From assembly GCA_934101185.1 (NCBI GenBank), contig CAKOQD010000002.1, positions 14,494 through 78,493 on the forward strand: a DNA stretch of 64,000 nt, in the 5' to 3' direction. Numbering within the stretch: the stretch's first letter is position 1; every line of letters starts with the position of its first letter. Of the stretch, positions 9,699 to 16,759 are shown piece after piece. The DNA comes from an uncultured Bacilli bacterium (GTDB lineage Bacteria > Bacillota_I > Bacilli_A > RF39 > UBA660). Under the pieces are notes generated by a model, which saw nothing but the letters and a program-made list of their open reading frames with translations, was not told where the DNA came from and made no database searches. The position numbers and the translations under genes were made by a program.

Positions 9699-9699
9699 A

Positions 9700-10035
9700 A
9701 TGTATAACATTGATATGGAATTTGTAAAAGGCATATTCATCATAAGACTAAGTGGAATATTCAACAAAAATGCTTGCAACCAATTAGAACAAGATCTAGA
9801 ACAATTAATAATAAAAAATGGTATAAAATATTTACTAATTAACCTAGAAAGCATTAAAAAAATAGATGCAAAAGCAATAGAAATAATCTTTGATAACTAT
9901 ATGAAACTGATAAAAAGAAATGGAAAACTAATAATATGTGGAATAAATAATCTATTTGAAAACAATAACATAATAACAAACAATCTATTACAAATAAAAG
10001 AAGAACAAGAAGTATTTGATTATGTAACACTATGA
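9700..10035 (+). CDS. spoIIAA: SpoIIAA-like STAS-domain protein lacking the phosphorylation serine
   Basis: The 111-residue protein aligns end to end with SpoIIAA, the anti-anti-sigma factor that frees sigma-F from SpoIIAB. The fold pattern is intact (IFIIRLSGIF, YLLINLESI, GKLIICGI). The loop that should read DSSG reads DAKA, so neither serine is present and SpoIIAB-type phosphorylation cannot occur there. The next gene, overlapping by four bases, is the sigma factor; spoIIAB, which normally lies between, is absent. It may bind a different partner or act constitutively. Confidence 0.75.
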   Translation: MYNIDMEFVKGIFIIRLSGIFNKNACNQLEQDLEQLIIKNGIKYLLINLESIKKIDAKAIEIIFDNYMKLIKRNGKLIICGINNLFENNNIITNNLLQIKEEQEVFDYVTL

Positions 10036-10676
10036 TAGATTTAAATGAATTAATAATACAAAATGAACCACTAATTTATTCCGTTATAAATAGATACAAA
10101 GAATATTTTGACATTGAAGACCTGTATCAAACCGCCGCAATTGGACTAATAAATGCCTATAAAAACTATAAAAATGATAAACAAACCAAATTCTCATCAT
10201 ATGCCTATTTCTACATGAAAGGAGAAGTAAAAAAATATATAAGAGAAAGCAATACACTAAAAATAAGTAAAGAACTAATAAAACTAAACACATGTATAAC
10301 AAAAGCTAAAGAAATTCTATATCAAAAACTAAATAGAGAACCAACTGATTTTGAATTATCACTATTCTTAGAAATAGATGAAAGCCAAATAGCAAATGCT
10401 AAACTAGCCACATCATTAGTAGAATCTCTAGATAACGACATTGATGATGATTTATACAACAAAATAGGATACATCCAAAAAGAATACGAAGGAGAAATAC
10501 TAGATCTAAAAACAGAAATAAATAATCTGAAAGAACTAGAAAAACAAATAATAATATCAAGATATGAAGAAGGTTTAACTCAACAAGAAGTATCAAAACT
10601 ATTAGGAATAAATCAAACTAAAGTATCAAGAGAAGAAACAAAAATATTACAAAAATTAAGAGATAGGTTGACATAA
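10032..10676 (+). CDS. sigF: Sigma-70 family factor, sigma-F-like (SpoIIAC position)
   Basis: The 214-residue protein has region 2 (DIEDLYQTAAIGLINAYKNY, then FSSYAYFYMKGEVKKYIRE), a region 3 remnant (LNREPTDFELSLFLEI) and a region 4 helix-turn-helix (LTQQEVSKLLGINQTKVSREE). It is more divergent than sigma-G at 47192. Identity as sigma-F rests on order: SpoIIAA-like gene before, spoVA genes after, as in Bacillus. Sigma-F directs the first forespore-specific transcription. It overlaps the preceding gene by ATGA, suggesting coupled translation. Absence of spoIIAB between them is unusual. Confidence 0.75.
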   Translation: MIDLNELIIQNEPLIYSVINRYKEYFDIEDLYQTAAIGLINAYKNYKNDKQTKFSSYAYFYMKGEVKKYIRESNTLKISKELIKLNTCITKAKEILYQKLNREPTDFELSLFLEIDESQIANAKLATSLVESLDNDIDDDLYNKIGYIQKEYEGEILDLKTEINNLKELEKQIIISRYEEGLTQQEVSKLLGINQTKVSREETKILQKLRDRLT

Positions 10677-10686
10677 CCTATTTTTT
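10663..10686 (+). terminator. Rho-independent terminator at the end of the sigma-F-like gene
   Basis: ATAGGTT (10663-10669) pairs with AACCTAT (10675-10681) over a five-base loop, followed by T6. The hairpin contains the TAA stop. Confidence 0.88.
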
Positions 10687-10715
10687 GTATGAAAAAATAT
10701 AAAAAAACCATAATA
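10687..10715 (+). promoter_or_regulatory. Sigma-G type promoter of the spoVA operon
   Basis: GTATG (10687-10691), 17 bases, CATAATA (10709-10715), directly after the preceding terminator. Same -35, spacing and -10 pattern as the SASP promoter at 1281. Confidence 0.75.
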
Positions 10716-10729
10716 AAAATGGTGATAAA

Positions 10730-11173
10730 ATGAAACAAGAAAACTATGAAAAAATAGTAAAAACAAATCTACCAGATGAAAATAAACTGTCCAATGCCTT
10801 AATAGCTTTCTCAGTTGGAGGACTAATCGGAGCATTCGGGAACTTCCTAATAGAAATATATTCATATCTATTTGAAATATCAAGAAACGACTCAGCAGTA
10901 TTTATGATTATAACCCTCATCTTTATTGCATGCCTCTTAACAGCCATCGGAGTATTTGATACCTTTGTAAAAACAGGAAGAATGGGTCTTATAATACCAA
11001 TAACAGGATTCGCACACTCTATGCAAAGTGCAATACTAGACTATAAAAACGAAGGTTTAATCTATGGATTTGGTTCAAACATCTTTAAATTAGCGGGCTC
11101 AGTAATTCTATATGGAGTAGTATCATCATACTTCTTTGCTCTTATAAGATTCCTACTAGGAGTCGCCCTATGA
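10730..11173 (+). CDS. spoVAC: Stage V sporulation protein AC
   Basis: SpoVAC is a spore inner-membrane protein of the channel that loads and releases Ca-dipicolinate. The 147 residues contain four to five membrane segments and the family signature GFAHSMQSAILDYKNEG. A ribosome binding site AATGGTGATAAA precedes ATG 10730. It is the first gene of spoVAC-AD-AE, each overlapping the next by ATGA; upstream spoVAA/AB are missing, as in many clostridia. Confidence 0.95.
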   Translation: MKQENYEKIVKTNLPDENKLSNALIAFSVGGLIGAFGNFLIEIYSYLFEISRNDSAVFMIITLIFIACLLTAIGVFDTFVKTGRMGLIIPITGFAHSMQSAILDYKNEGLIYGFGSNIFKLAGSVILYGVVSSYFFALIRFLLGVAL

Positions 11174-12165
11174 CATTTGAATTTAATAACGTATACATAA
11201 AAAACACCTCAACAATATCAGGACCAATCGAAGCAAAAGGACCACTAAATAAATACTTTGATAAGACTTATAAAGACTTTTATATAAATAGTAAATCATT
11301 AGAAAAATCAGAAGTAAACCTTCAAAAAGAAAGCATAGAAACTCTAATAGATAAAGAAAATATTACAAAAGAACAAATAGATATATTAATATCCGGAGAC
11401 TTACAAAATCAAATAACAGCATCATCATATGCAGCAAAAGACTATGAAATACCATTCATCGGAGTCTATAGTGCCTGTGCAACATCAACACAGTCAATAA
11501 TACTTGCATCAACTATTCTAGAAAGCAAAAAAGCAAAAAACATTATATGTACAACAAGTTCAAATAACCTAGTATCAGAAAAACAATTTAGAAATCCAGT
11601 AGAATATGGTGCACCAAGTCCTAAAACAAAAACATTCACATCAACCGGAGGAGCATCAATACTATTAACAAATGAAAAAACAAATATAAAAATAACATCT
11701 GGTACAATAGGAAAAATAATAGATCTAAACCAAAATGATCCAAACCATATGGGAGCAGTAATGGCACCAGCTGCCGCAGATACAATATATAATCATTTAA
11801 AAAACAACAATGAAAAAGTAAGCGATTATGATCTAATCCTAACCGGAGACCTAGGAATATATGGAAAAAAGATACTAAAAGAATACATGGACCAAAAATA
11901 CAAGATAAAACTAGGGGAGAACTATGATGACTGTGGAACAATGCTATATGACATAAAAAACCAAAAAGAAATAACCGCTGGGGGATCAGGACCAGTCTGT
12001 AGTGCCTTAGTAACCTATGGATACATATACAACGAAATGAAAAATAAAAATCTAAAAAAAGTTTTATTCGTAGCAACCGGTGCACTATTCTCACCAACAT
12101 TCATATATCAAAAACAAAACATTCTATCAATTGCCCATGCAATAACAATGGAGGTGGTAAAATGA
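11170..12165 (+). CDS. spoVAD: Stage V sporulation protein AD
   Basis: SpoVAD has a thiolase/ketosynthase fold and binds dipicolinic acid on the spore inner membrane. The 331 residues carry SACATSTQS near residue 100 (Cys at the family position), FTSTGGASILLT and GGSGPVCSA. Length is normal. Its start overlaps spoVAC by four bases. Confidence 0.95.
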   Translation: MTFEFNNVYIKNTSTISGPIEAKGPLNKYFDKTYKDFYINSKSLEKSEVNLQKESIETLIDKENITKEQIDILISGDLQNQITASSYAAKDYEIPFIGVYSACATSTQSIILASTILESKKAKNIICTTSSNNLVSEKQFRNPVEYGAPSPKTKTFTSTGGASILLTNEKTNIKITSGTIGKIIDLNQNDPNHMGAVMAPAAADTIYNHLKNNNEKVSDYDLILTGDLGIYGKKILKEYMDQKYKIKLGENYDDCGTMLYDIKNQKEITAGGSGPVCSALVTYGYIYNEMKNKNLKKVLFVATGALFSPTFIYQKQNILSIAHAITMEVVK

Positions 12166-12512
12166 GTTATATAACATCATTTCTATTCGTAGGGATACTA
12201 TCTCTAATAGCACAATTAATATTAGATAAAACCAAACTATCCGCAGGACACATTACCAGCATGTTCGTAGTAATAGGCTCATTCCTAGACACATTTAGTA
12301 TATATGATAAAATAATACAACATGTTGGCGGAGGGGCACTAGTACCAATAACAAGCTTTGGTCATTTACTAATACATGGCGCACTAGAAAGAACCAATCA
12401 ATCCGGTGCAACAGGTATCTTAATGGGAATGTTTGACCTTACTGCAACAGGAATAACAAGCGCAATTATCTTTAGTTTTGTATTTGCACTTATATTTAAA
12501 CCAAGAAACTAA
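12162..12512 (+). CDS. spoVAE: Stage V sporulation protein AE
   Basis: The 116-residue membrane protein has three to four hydrophobic segments and the signature GGGALVPITSFGHLLIHGAL, as in SpoVAEb. It completes the minimal C-D-E dipicolinate transport set. Its start overlaps spoVAD by four bases. Confidence 0.93.
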   Translation: MSYITSFLFVGILSLIAQLILDKTKLSAGHITSMFVVIGSFLDTFSIYDKIIQHVGGGALVPITSFGHLLIHGALERTNQSGATGILMGMFDLTATGITSAIIFSFVFALIFKPRN

Positions 12513-12536
12513 AAATAACGCAAGTTATTTTTTCTT
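12511..12536 (+). terminator. Rho-independent terminator after spoVAE
   Basis: AAATAAC (12513-12519) and GTTATTT (12524-12530) close a GCAA tetraloop, followed by TTTTTCTTT. Confidence 0.88.
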
Positions 12537-12563
12537 TGTAATAACAAGAAAATATGATATAAT
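12536..12563 (+). promoter_or_regulatory. Sigma-A promoter of scpAB
   Basis: TTGTAA (12536-12541), 16 bases, TATAAT (12558-12563), 22 bases before ATG of scpA. Confidence 0.6.
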
Positions 12564-12585
12564 TATACATGTTAAAGGTGATTAT

Positions 12586-13302
12586 ATGGAGTATAATTTT
12601 AAAATAAACGATTTCGAAGGACCACTTGATTTACTATTACACTTAATAAAAGAACAAGATATGGATATTATGAACATTGAAATAGTAAAATTAACAGACC
12701 AATATTTAGACTTCATAGATAATATGAAAGAAAAAAATCTAAACATTGCATCAGAATATCTAATACTTGCATCAGAATTAATGTACATCAAATCGAAAAG
12801 TCTCCTTCCAAATATAAAAGATGAAGAAGAACAAGAAGAACTAACAGAACTAAAAGAAAACTTAATAAATAGATTATTAGAATATGAGCAATATAAAAAA
12901 ATAACCCAAGACTTCAAAGAACTCGAAGAACAAAGACATGAATTCTATACTAAGTCTCCATCTAATCTAAAAGAATATATTGATCCCAAACAACAACTAT
13001 CTGATGATATAACACTCGAAGACTTATTAAAAGCATTTCAAAACTACTTAAAAAGACAACAAATAAAAAAACCAATTACTACCAAAATAACAACAAAAGA
13101 AATATCAATCGAAGAAAGAACAAAATCTATAAAAAATATCTTAAAAACAAAAAGAAAAGTAGAATTCTTTGATCTATTCGAAGATATATCAAAACCATAT
13201 GTAGTAGTAACATTTCTTTCAATCTTAGAAATGGCAAAAAATAATGAACTAAAAATAACACAAGAAAATAACTTTGATAAAATATACTGTGAGGTGGCGT
13301 AA
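12586..13302 (+). CDS. scpA: Segregation and condensation protein A
   Basis: ScpA is the kleisin subunit that bridges the SMC heads in the condensin complex. The 238 residues show the N-terminal signature FEGPLDLLLHLIKEQ and the C-terminal winged-helix region (VVTFLSILEMAK). The start is ATG 12586 after AAAGGTGATT; the longer open frame from 12478 would run through the upstream terminator and promoter. The stop overlaps the scpB start by one base. Confidence 0.95.
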   Translation: MEYNFKINDFEGPLDLLLHLIKEQDMDIMNIEIVKLTDQYLDFIDNMKEKNLNIASEYLILASELMYIKSKSLLPNIKDEEEQEELTELKENLINRLLEYEQYKKITQDFKELEEQRHEFYTKSPSNLKEYIDPKQQLSDDITLEDLLKAFQNYLKRQQIKKPITTKITTKEISIEERTKSIKNILKTKRKVEFFDLFEDISKPYVVVTFLSILEMAKNNELKITQENNFDKIYCEVA

Positions 13303-13865
13303 TGAAATCAGTACTTGAAGGACTACTATTTATAACCGGAGATGAAGGATTAACAATTAAAGAGATAAGCGAAGTCCTAGAAATAGAACAAGATGATGCA
13401 CTTGAACTAATAAACGAACTAAAACAAGACTACTCAAATGAAGAAAGAGGAATAATGATCCAAGACTTTGCAGGAAAATATAAACTAACTACAAAAAAAG
13501 AACATAAAACCTACTATGAAAAACTATCGGAACTATCAAGCAATAAAACACTTTCACAATCAGCACTTGAAACACTAGCAATAATAGCATATAACCAACC
13601 TATAACTCGTTTAGAAATAGATGAATTAAGAGGAATCCAATCAAGTCAAATGATTAGAAACCTAATATCAAGAGACTTAGTAAAAGAAGTAGGAAGAAAA
13701 GATGCAGTAGGGAAACCAAGACTATATGCCGTAACAGATGAGTTTTTAGACTATTTTGGATTAACATCATTAAATGAACTCCCTACAATAGAAGTAGAAG
13801 AATCAGATGACGTTGAACTATATAATTCAAAATACAAAGAAGAGGAAGAAATAGAACAACTATAA
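13302..13865 (+). CDS. scpB: Segregation and condensation protein B
   Basis: ScpB dimers bind ScpA and complete the SMC-ScpAB complex. The 187 residues carry LEGLLFITGDEGLT at the N-terminus and the second winged helix with ALETLAIIAYNQPITR. GTGAGGTGGCGTA precedes its ATG, which shares a base with the scpA stop. Confidence 0.95.
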   Translation: MKSVLEGLLFITGDEGLTIKEISEVLEIEQDDALELINELKQDYSNEERGIMIQDFAGKYKLTTKKEHKTYYEKLSELSSNKTLSQSALETLAIIAYNQPITRLEIDELRGIQSSQMIRNLISRDLVKEVGRKDAVGKPRLYAVTDEFLDYFGLTSLNELPTIEVEESDDVELYNSKYKEEEEIEQL

Positions 13866-13901
13866 TTTTCTACTTTTTAATGAACAAATCTTCAAAAGAT
13901 G

Positions 13902-13910
13902 TGATATAAT
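13902..13910 (+). promoter_or_regulatory. Extended -10 promoter of tRNA-Leu
   Basis: TGATATAAT: an extended -10 (TG, one base, TATAAT at 13905-13910), about 50 bases before the tRNA. A weak -35 (TGAACA, 13881-13886) lies 18 bases upstream. Confidence 0.6.
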
Positions 13911-13964
13911 AAATATATCTTATCTTGAAAAAAGGCAAGAAATAGAACAATTATAGTTCTTTAT

Positions 13965-14051
13965 GCCTGCGTGGCGGAATTGGTAGACGCGCTGGACTCA
14001 AAATCCAGTGGTAGCAATATCGTGTGGGTTCGAGTCCCACCGCAGGCACCA
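13965..14051 (+). tRNA. tRNA-Leu (anticodon CAA)
   Basis: A complete class II tRNA: acceptor GCCTGCG/CGCAGGC, D arm with TTGGTAGA, anticodon stem CTGGA/TCCAG around the loop CTCAAAA (anticodon CAA, reading UUG), a long variable arm, T arm GTGGGTTCGAGTCCCAC and encoded CCA. It is the only tRNA in the window and marks the left border of the accessory island, as expected for an integration site at a tRNA 3' end. Confidence 0.97.
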
Positions 14052-14061
14052 TTGACGAATC

Positions 14062-14117
14062 TGTTCGAACTATTCGAACTTTGATATATATAATCAATCG
14101 AAAGATTGGTTTTTTTC
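14062..14117 (+). terminator. TCGAA hairpin and terminator after tRNA-Leu (module A)
   Basis: Directly after CCA comes a palindrome GTTCGAA-CTA-TTCGAAC (14073-14089) and then an intrinsic terminator AATCAATC-GAAA-GATTGGTT plus T run (to 14117). The same order of hairpin then GAAA-loop terminator recurs at 16190-16246, with close sequence identity from GGCACCATTG onward. Confidence 0.75.
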
Positions 14118-14154
14118 TGTTTTCAGGAAGAAATCATAGGAAAGGTTGGTGTCT

Positions 14155-14430
14155 ATGATTAATGTAATCAAAAAAGAAATTGATATGGAGAAATCTTTAA
14201 AGAAACGATTAGAGATTATATGTGATTTTTGTAATACTACTCCAACTATTATAAATGGTAGTATTCGTAAAATTGATAAGACAAATTTGAATTATATCGA
14301 ACCACATAGAATAATTATCAATAACATAATGTTTCTTGCTTTTAATTATTCTAATGAAATCTATATCAATAATTTAAGCAAAAAGATTAAAATATCAGAA
14401 CTTGAAAACTACATAAAAACTATGAACTAA
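14155..14430 (+). CDS. Hypothetical small protein, paralog of 16280-16552
   Basis: The 91-residue protein is about 70 percent identical by eye to the 90-residue protein at 16280. Both share the block ICDFCNTTPTIINGSIR and IDKTNL.YIEPHRI. It is predicted soluble and beta-rich with a helical N-terminus; no family recognised. Start ATG 14155 after AGGAAAGG. T-ending codons are more frequent than in neighbouring core genes, which fits transferred DNA. It follows a tRNA/terminator unit, as its paralog follows a tRNA-like unit, so the pair marks a duplicated or twice-inserted module. Confidence 0.7.
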   Translation: MINVIKKEIDMEKSLKKRLEIICDFCNTTPTIINGSIRKIDKTNLNYIEPHRIIINNIMFLAFNYSNEIYINNLSKKIKISELENYIKTMN

Positions 14431-14471
14431 TACTTATTCCCTACAAATAGGTAATAGACAAAATAAGAAAA

Positions 14472-14556
14472 ATGTTGTATTATGTAATTGATTTACAAAG
14501 ACTTATTTTGAGAAGTAAAAGTATTAGTTTGTAGTACCCTTACTTCTCTTTTTTTG
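14472..14556 (+). promoter_or_regulatory. Leader peptide and attenuator hairpin (module A)
   Basis: A 20-codon open frame (14472-14534) ends inside a long hairpin: GAGAAGTAA (14510-14518) pairs with TTACTTCTC (14540-14548), followed by T7. The layout is that of translation-dependent attenuators before resistance or mobile-element genes. A similar pair of leader and hairpin recurs at 16636-16737. Confidence 0.5.
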
Positions 14557-14584
14557 AAAATTAGAAAAAGGGAGATGATAATTA

Positions 14585-14691
14585 ATGTATGATGATGTAA
14601 AGAAGATACTTTTAACGAATTAAAAGATAAATACAATTTTAGCAAAGAACACGATGATAAAGGAAAAGATGATTTTAAGATAGAAATTTAA
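14585..14691 (+). pseudogene. Remnant of a mobile-element gene
   Basis: GGGAGATGATAATTA and ATG 14585 open a frame that stops after 12 codons; a shifted frame continues with NELKDKYNFSKEHDDKGKDD and ends with FKIEI at 14691. The tail resembles that of the remnant at 16760 (acidic KDDDFEL end), suggesting the two derive from related genes cut down by internal deletion. Original function cannot be read. Confidence 0.4.
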
Positions 14692-14700
14692 TTAAAAATG

Positions 14701-14729
14701 TTGATTTTATTAAAAAAATAATGTATAAT
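14701..14729 (+). promoter_or_regulatory. Sigma-A promoter
   Basis: TTGATT (14701-14706), 17 bases, TATAAT (14724-14729), serving the 435-residue gene. This and the two elements above account for the 334-base gap 14431-14764. Confidence 0.7.
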
Positions 14730-14764
14730 AGTAAGTCCTTAACAGATTGGGGGGGAAATTTATC

Positions 14765-16072
14765 ATGTTAAAAGAAAAAAAATCAGTGTTTTTGATTTAT
14801 GATAAAAAAATAGCACCACGTTTCAATAAGTTATTATCTGAAAATTTAGAAATTGAAACTGAACTTGAAGATTATGGATGTAATAAACTTGTTTCAGTTT
14901 CGGTTGAAGATTATCAAAGAGCTTTAGAGGAAGGTCTCAACATTTCAAATCTAAATCATTGGGATATGAGTTGGGTAAATGCTTATAAAGAGCCAAGACC
15001 AGTTGGATATATTAATGTAATGTATAGTAGTTTACCAAAAACAAGAGAAGCCAGTTCTTTATGGGAATCATTTGAATTACCTGATCATTGTCCTATTGAT
15101 ATTAAAGAATATATTGAGAAATTACAAGCATTTTTAGGTGGACGCCCTATAAAAATTAAATACAATAGTTCTGATAATGCAATAGAGTTTTTAGTTAAAG
15201 GTTCATTAGAAGATTATGAACTTGTAAAACAACAATGTGAAGGATTTAATTATGTTATGAAAAATTCACCTTTTATTAAAACTACATTTTTAGAAAAAGA
15301 TGGAACTTTAATTAGAACTGAAAAAGAAGAGAAAAAAGAAGAATCAAGCCTTAAATCTTATTTTAATGAATCTATGTTTGTGGATGGTTTATTAAGACCA
15401 GAAGGTTCTAATATTGCACCAAAAACAGATACTGACCAAGATTTAACAACAGGTTATAAATATAATAGTTGTAGATTTGGTGCTAGAGATTTTGATATCA
15501 GTTCTGTTGGGATTTATGATTTGACAGAAAGTATTCAAGGAACATTCCTTATTTATGAAGAAAAAGATTATAATCACTATTGGAATAATGAAAAAGATGA
15601 ACAAACGAGTTGTAAATCAATAATGCCTTTCACTATGCTAGATAATGGTAGTTTTGAAAGTAAAGTTACTATTCAAGATGGAGAAACAGTAGTAGTAAAC
15701 ACAAGTGTAAATGTTATTAGAAATATAGTCGGTTGTAATTTTGATGGTAAGAGTGTAAGAGATGGATTGTTTTCTGGACTTGCACATGAAGATTGTAGAG
15801 GTAATTTTGAATTAAACGAATATTATAAAACAATTTCTAATAGAACAAGATTACTTCATTATTCTAAATCTTCTGGTTTCTTTGAGGTGTATGAATTGCC
15901 TAATGGATGGGTTGTTGAAGATGGAATCTCAAAGTTAGAATATCCAAAGGTATTTGATGATGTAGATTTTGATAAGCAAGATAAGGATCTAGAAGAAATT
16001 AATGGTATTTTAGCATCACGAACTAATAGCAAAATTATGTCTTTAGTTAAAAGAATTGATAATAGCAAGTAA
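14765..16072 (+). CDS. Hypothetical cytoplasmic protein (accessory cargo)
   Basis: Not recognised. ATG 14765 follows a run of eight G (TTGGGGGGGGAAATT). The 435 residues have no signal peptide or membrane segment. The first 170 residues are mixed alpha/beta; a Lys/Glu linker (about 190-200) leads to a C-terminal domain with scattered Cys (CRFGARDFD, GCNFDGKS, HEDCRGNF). T-ending codons and position inside the island suggest transfer. It has its own promoter and terminator. The role could be defence or host interaction, but nothing in the sequence proves it. Confidence 0.65.
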   Translation: MLKEKKSVFLIYDKKIAPRFNKLLSENLEIETELEDYGCNKLVSVSVEDYQRALEEGLNISNLNHWDMSWVNAYKEPRPVGYINVMYSSLPKTREASSLWESFELPDHCPIDIKEYIEKLQAFLGGRPIKIKYNSSDNAIEFLVKGSLEDYELVKQQCEGFNYVMKNSPFIKTTFLEKDGTLIRTEKEEKKEESSLKSYFNESMFVDGLLRPEGSNIAPKTDTDQDLTTGYKYNSCRFGARDFDISSVGIYDLTESIQGTFLIYEEKDYNHYWNNEKDEQTSCKSIMPFTMLDNGSFESKVTIQDGETVVVNTSVNVIRNIVGCNFDGKSVRDGLFSGLAHEDCRGNFELNEYYKTISNRTRLLHYSKSSGFFEVYELPNGWVVEDGISKLEYPKVFDDVDFDKQDKDLEEINGILASRTNSKIMSLVKRIDNSK

Positions 16073-16092
16073 AAATTTGCTATTATTTTTTT
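16061..16092 (+). terminator. Rho-independent terminator overlapping the stop codon
   Basis: AATAGCAA (16061-16068) pairs with TTGCTATT (16077-16084), then a T run. The stop lies in the loop. Confidence 0.85.
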
Positions 16093-16103
16093 AAATTTTA
16101 TGG

Positions 16104-16246
16104 TAATATATATTTAGTGATTGATTCTTATATCAATCGTTGCGGTAAAAAGTTGTAGATAACTACGACAATGGCACCATTGGGAAATCTGCTCGAACTA
16201 TTCGAACTTTAAATATATGAATCAATCAGAAATGATTGATTTTTTC
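16104..16246 (+). ncRNA. tRNA-end-like hairpin RNA, copy B
   Basis: An extended -10 (TGGTAATAT, with TAATAT at 16104-16109) predicts a start near 16116. The RNA would hold hairpin 1 (GATTGAT/ATCAATC), hairpin 2 (GTTGTAG/CTACGAC), the tRNA-like end GGCACCA (ACCA 16176-16179), hairpin 3 (TCGAACTATTCGA) and a terminator with GAAA loop (16219-16245). GATTGATTC at 16119-16127 is the exact complement of GAATCAATC in the terminator, so an alternative fold is possible. Copy C matches it at about three quarters of positions over the first 65 bases; downstream of GGCACCA it matches the tRNA-Leu flank. Confidence 0.5.
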
Positions 16247-16279
16247 GTTTCTTGAAAAAATCATAGAAAGGATTTGTCT

Positions 16280-16552
16280 ATGGTAAATATTATTAAAGAA
16301 GAAATTGAAATTGAAGAATCTTTAGAATCGAGGTTAAGAGTAATATGTGATTTTTGTAATACTACTCCAACAATAATAAATGGTAGTATTAGAAGAATTG
16401 ATAAAACTAATTTAACTTATATTGAACCACATAGAATATATATTAAAAACAATTTATATCTAGCATTTAATTATTCAAGTGATATATATGTTAATAATTT
16501 AGGTAAAAAGATTAAATTATCTGAATTAGAAGATTATATAAAATGTTTATAA
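16280..16552 (+). CDS. Hypothetical small protein, paralog of 14155-14430
   Basis: The 90-residue protein shares the blocks ICDFCNTTPTIINGSIR and IEPHRI with the protein at 14155 and occupies the same place after a terminator hairpin. ATG 16280 follows AGAAAGGATTTG. No known domain. Two diverged copies behind two tRNA-type ends suggest two related insertions at the same target. Confidence 0.7.
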   Translation: MVNIIKEEIEIEESLESRLRVICDFCNTTPTIINGSIRRIDKTNLTYIEPHRIYIKNNLYLAFNYSSDIYVNNLGKKIKLSELEDYIKCL

Positions 16553-16635
16553 AATACCTTGATTTTTAGAATTAATAGTATATAATAAATAACCAATAAA
16601 TGAGGAAGGTATCTTCTAGAAATGGAGGTACATCA

Positions 16636-16737
16636 ATGATAAGACAGAATATACATTTATTAAAAATATTTATTATTGAATTAACTAGAGAGCGAGAGGT
16701 ATTAGCTTGGATTTAATATCTTTTGCTCTCTTTTTTC
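16636..16737 (+). promoter_or_regulatory. Leader peptide and attenuator before a recombinase remnant
   Basis: AATGGAGGTACATCA precedes a 26-codon leader (ATG 16636, TAA 16714-16716). Its end lies within a hairpin in which AGAGAGC pairs with GCTCTCT (about 16687-16731), with inner pairing GGTATTA/TTAATATC, followed by T6. This matches the attenuator type found before mobile-element genes in Gram-positive bacteria. Confidence 0.6.
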
Positions 16738-16759
16738 GTATTAAAAGGAGGAATATGTT

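Noticed and set aside
11636..12100. 154-codon minus-strand frame inside spoVAD
   Set aside because: No ribosome binding site, Leu/His/Arg-rich product typical of a reverse-strand shadow; spoVAD is certain.
12478..12585. N-terminal extension of ScpA
   Set aside because: It would cross the spoVAE terminator and the scpA promoter; the mot if FEGPLDLLL lies at the usual distance from ATG 12586.
16116..16179. Possible full tRNA genes at the GCACCA units
   Set aside because: Copies B-E lack D and anticodon arms and a GTTCRAN T loop; only an acceptor-like stem and CCA are present.
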